Under the pieces are notes generated by a model. It ran no database searches. It had not been told where the DNA came from and saw nothing but the letters and a program-made list of their open reading frames with translations. From Planctomycetota bacterium (GTDB lineage Bacteria > Planctomycetota > Phycisphaerae > WQYP01 > JAJZKY01), in assembly GCA_021803885.1 (NCBI GenBank), contig JAJZKY010000317.1, positions 1 through 6,032 of the forward strand: a DNA stretch of 6,032 nt, read 5' to 3'. Made by a program: the position numbers and the translations under genes. The stretch's first letter is position 1; each line of letters begins with the position of its first letter. Shown piece after piece: positions 4,861 through 6,032 of the stretch.

Positions 4861-6032
4861 TCAATACGCCTTAAAGTGCCGAAGATAGTGCAACCACTGG
4901 GCGGCGGTATGAAAATCCAATCCCTCGCTCCAGCACGCCCCGGTGTAGTAGGTTAATTTCTGGCCGGGATTGACCTTAAGCAGCAGGATACGGATATTGA
5001 GCCGATCGTGGGTGACGCCAACGAGCTGCACCGGGTTGAAGCGCACACCGATACCGGTGGAGCCATTTTTTCCGTGGCGCGGCTCCCAGTAGCCAAGCAT
5101 TCCGATTTTCTTATCGACGACAAGCGTGCCATTGCCATGATTGGCCACGCCCACACCGACGATGAGCGGGCCGGGTTTATTGGACTGCAGCACCGTCTGA
5201 ATCCGATTGAGATTGCTGCCGTTGCGGAGGGTGATGGTGCGTTTTTCCCACACTTTCCTGCCGCCCCCGACGTTCCACGGCTTATACCAGACCTGAAATT
5301 CAGCGGTGTTCGGTCCACGTTTGATGATTCTGTAATACTGCCAGTATGTCGATGACCGAAGTCGGCCGTGAGACCAGATGCCCAGCCCACCGCAGCCGCG
5401 ACTGAAGCCGGTGTCGTAGCAGTCCAGGCCGTTGCCCAGGTTCACATGATAGATACCGAGTTTGTAGCGGATATTGATGATGGGATAACGTACGGATTTG
5501 GCCCACACGTCGATGCCGCTGCCGGCCGGTTCCACCAGTCCCAGTTGCGGTCCGAAGATTCGGTATGCGATGCGATTATCCTCCCAGGCGATATCGTCGT
5601 AGCGCTCGGGGACGTAACGGACAAACGCCTCGCCGGTCGGCTGGGGAATGTGATGATTAACATAATGTTGGGTTGGATGCGGCACCGGCGGACGAGGCAT
5701 GGGCGGCAGGTGGGGCAGACGAAAAGGCGCCAGTCGGGCCATCTGCGCCCCGGCCATGAGGAACGCGCCCACGCCGTACGGACGGCTGCACCGCGCCTCG
5801 ACCCAGGCGGGGGCAGCGCCGGTGCGCTGCGTCCGGCCAATGAGTCCATCCGCCTGCTGACATTTCAGCAGTCCGGCCCAGGCACGGAGGATCACGGGCA
5901 TAAATTGTTTTTTGTTAAGTATTCCATGTCGCACACCCCACGCCATCGCATAGCAGTCCAAGGCTGTGCCGCTGGATTCCGGCAGCGGGTACCATGCGGG
6001 GTCCGTCAGACTCGGTCTCCATAAACCGTCGG
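4861..6032 (-). CDS. GH105-family unsaturated uronyl hydrolase fused to a DUF4861-like domain (N-terminus beyond the window)
   Basis: The frame is open from the right window edge to a TGA at 4863-4861, giving 389 visible residues. Residues 1-98 match the last part of the GH88/GH105 six-helix-barrel fold: DGLWRPSLTDPAWYPLPESS followed by GTAL, then AWGVRHGILN, AWAGLLKCQQADG and the closing helix YGVGAFLMAGAQMARL. GH105 enzymes hydrolyse the unsaturated uronic acid from the end of oligosaccharides left by polysaccharide lyases, for example from rhamnogalacturonan. A proline-rich linker (about 104-120) follows. Residues 136-389 resemble DUF4861: RYVPERYDDIAWEDNRIAYR then IFGPQL, GSGIDVWAK, YHVNLGNGLDCYDTGFSRGC and ACWSEGLDF. 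From memory, GH88/GH105-DUF4861 fusions occur in PVC and Bacteroidetes bacteria; the added domain's function is unknown. The part likely to hold the catalytic Asp lies beyond the window. Residue numbers count from the edge, not the true start. Confidence 0.88.
   Translation of the reverse strand, partial: DGLWRPSLTDPAWYPLPESSGTALDCYAMAWGVRHGILNKKQFMPVILRAWAGLLKCQQADGLIGRTQRTGAAPAWVEARCSRPYGVGAFLMAGAQMARLAPFRLPHLPPMPRPPVPHPTQHYVNHHIPQPTGEAFVRYVPERYDDIAWEDNRIAYRIFGPQLGLVEPAGSGIDVWAKSVRYPIINIRYKLGIYHVNLGNGLDCYDTGFSRGCGGLGIWSHGRLRSSTYWQYYRIIKRGPNTAEFQVWYKPWNVGGGRKVWEKRTITLRNGSNLNRIQTVLQSNKPGPLIVGVGVANHGNGTLVVDKKIGMLGYWEPRHGKNGSTGIGVRFNPVQLVGVTHDRLNIRILLLKVNPGQKLTYYTGACWSEGLDFHTAAQWLHYLRHFKAY

Noticed and set aside
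5368..6024. Long + strand open frame (218 codons)
   Set aside because: It lies antisense to the clear GH105-DUF4861 gene and has no recognisable motif; it is a by-product of GC-rich codon use.
1..6032. CRISPR array, tRNA, rRNA, transposase or integrase
   Set aside because: No regularly spaced direct repeats, no tRNA-like folds and no recombinase motifs were found by reading both strands.

Overview
The window looks like a chromosomal piece of a planctomycete-type bacterium (PVC group, perhaps Phycisphaerae), moderately GC-rich. This is inferred from gene families, not from a marker gene: a prepilin-like protein with an H-X(n)-DG motif, RHS/YD-repeat proteins with 'TYPNGRQ...YDSLYRR' and 'GYDGAGR' signatures, a GH105 enzyme fused to a DUF4861-like domain, and a GH16 enzyme of the 'ELQWYQPENA' type. 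No rRNA, tRNA, CRISPR array or transposase was seen.

Left half (1-2351): a rearranged RHS region. An RHS-type C-terminal tail enters from the left on the + strand and stays in frame with a three-helix membrane segment (to 628). A second small three-helix membrane protein follows (692-1138). Next comes an isolated + strand YD-repeat fragment (about 1330-1657). Fused tail to tail with it is a - strand 'RHS tip' gene (2351 to 1554) with its own ribosome binding site, a lipobox-like start, an RHS core motif and a C-terminal domain of unknown function. The end of that domain (1652-1761) is a base-perfect inverted copy of bases 1-110. The two arms bracket the membrane-protein genes and the YD fragment. 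This could be an invertible or recently rearranged toxin-type locus, or an assembly chimera; the sequence alone does not decide.

Middle (2352-2618): a non-coding stretch with a strong GC hairpin and a 10-bp tandem motif resembling a dispersed repeat.

Right half (2619-6032): a polysaccharide-degradation region. A secreted GH16 glycosidase (+) converges on a prepilin-like H-X-DG protein (-). Upstream of the latter, on the same strand, is the 3' part of a GH105-DUF4861 gene that runs off the right edge. GH16 would cut a beta-linked glycan inside the chain, and GH105 would remove unsaturated uronyl residues from oligosaccharides made by a lyase. Their shared locus suggests scavenging of a uronic-acid-containing plant or algal polymer, but the exact substrate cannot be read from the sequence.
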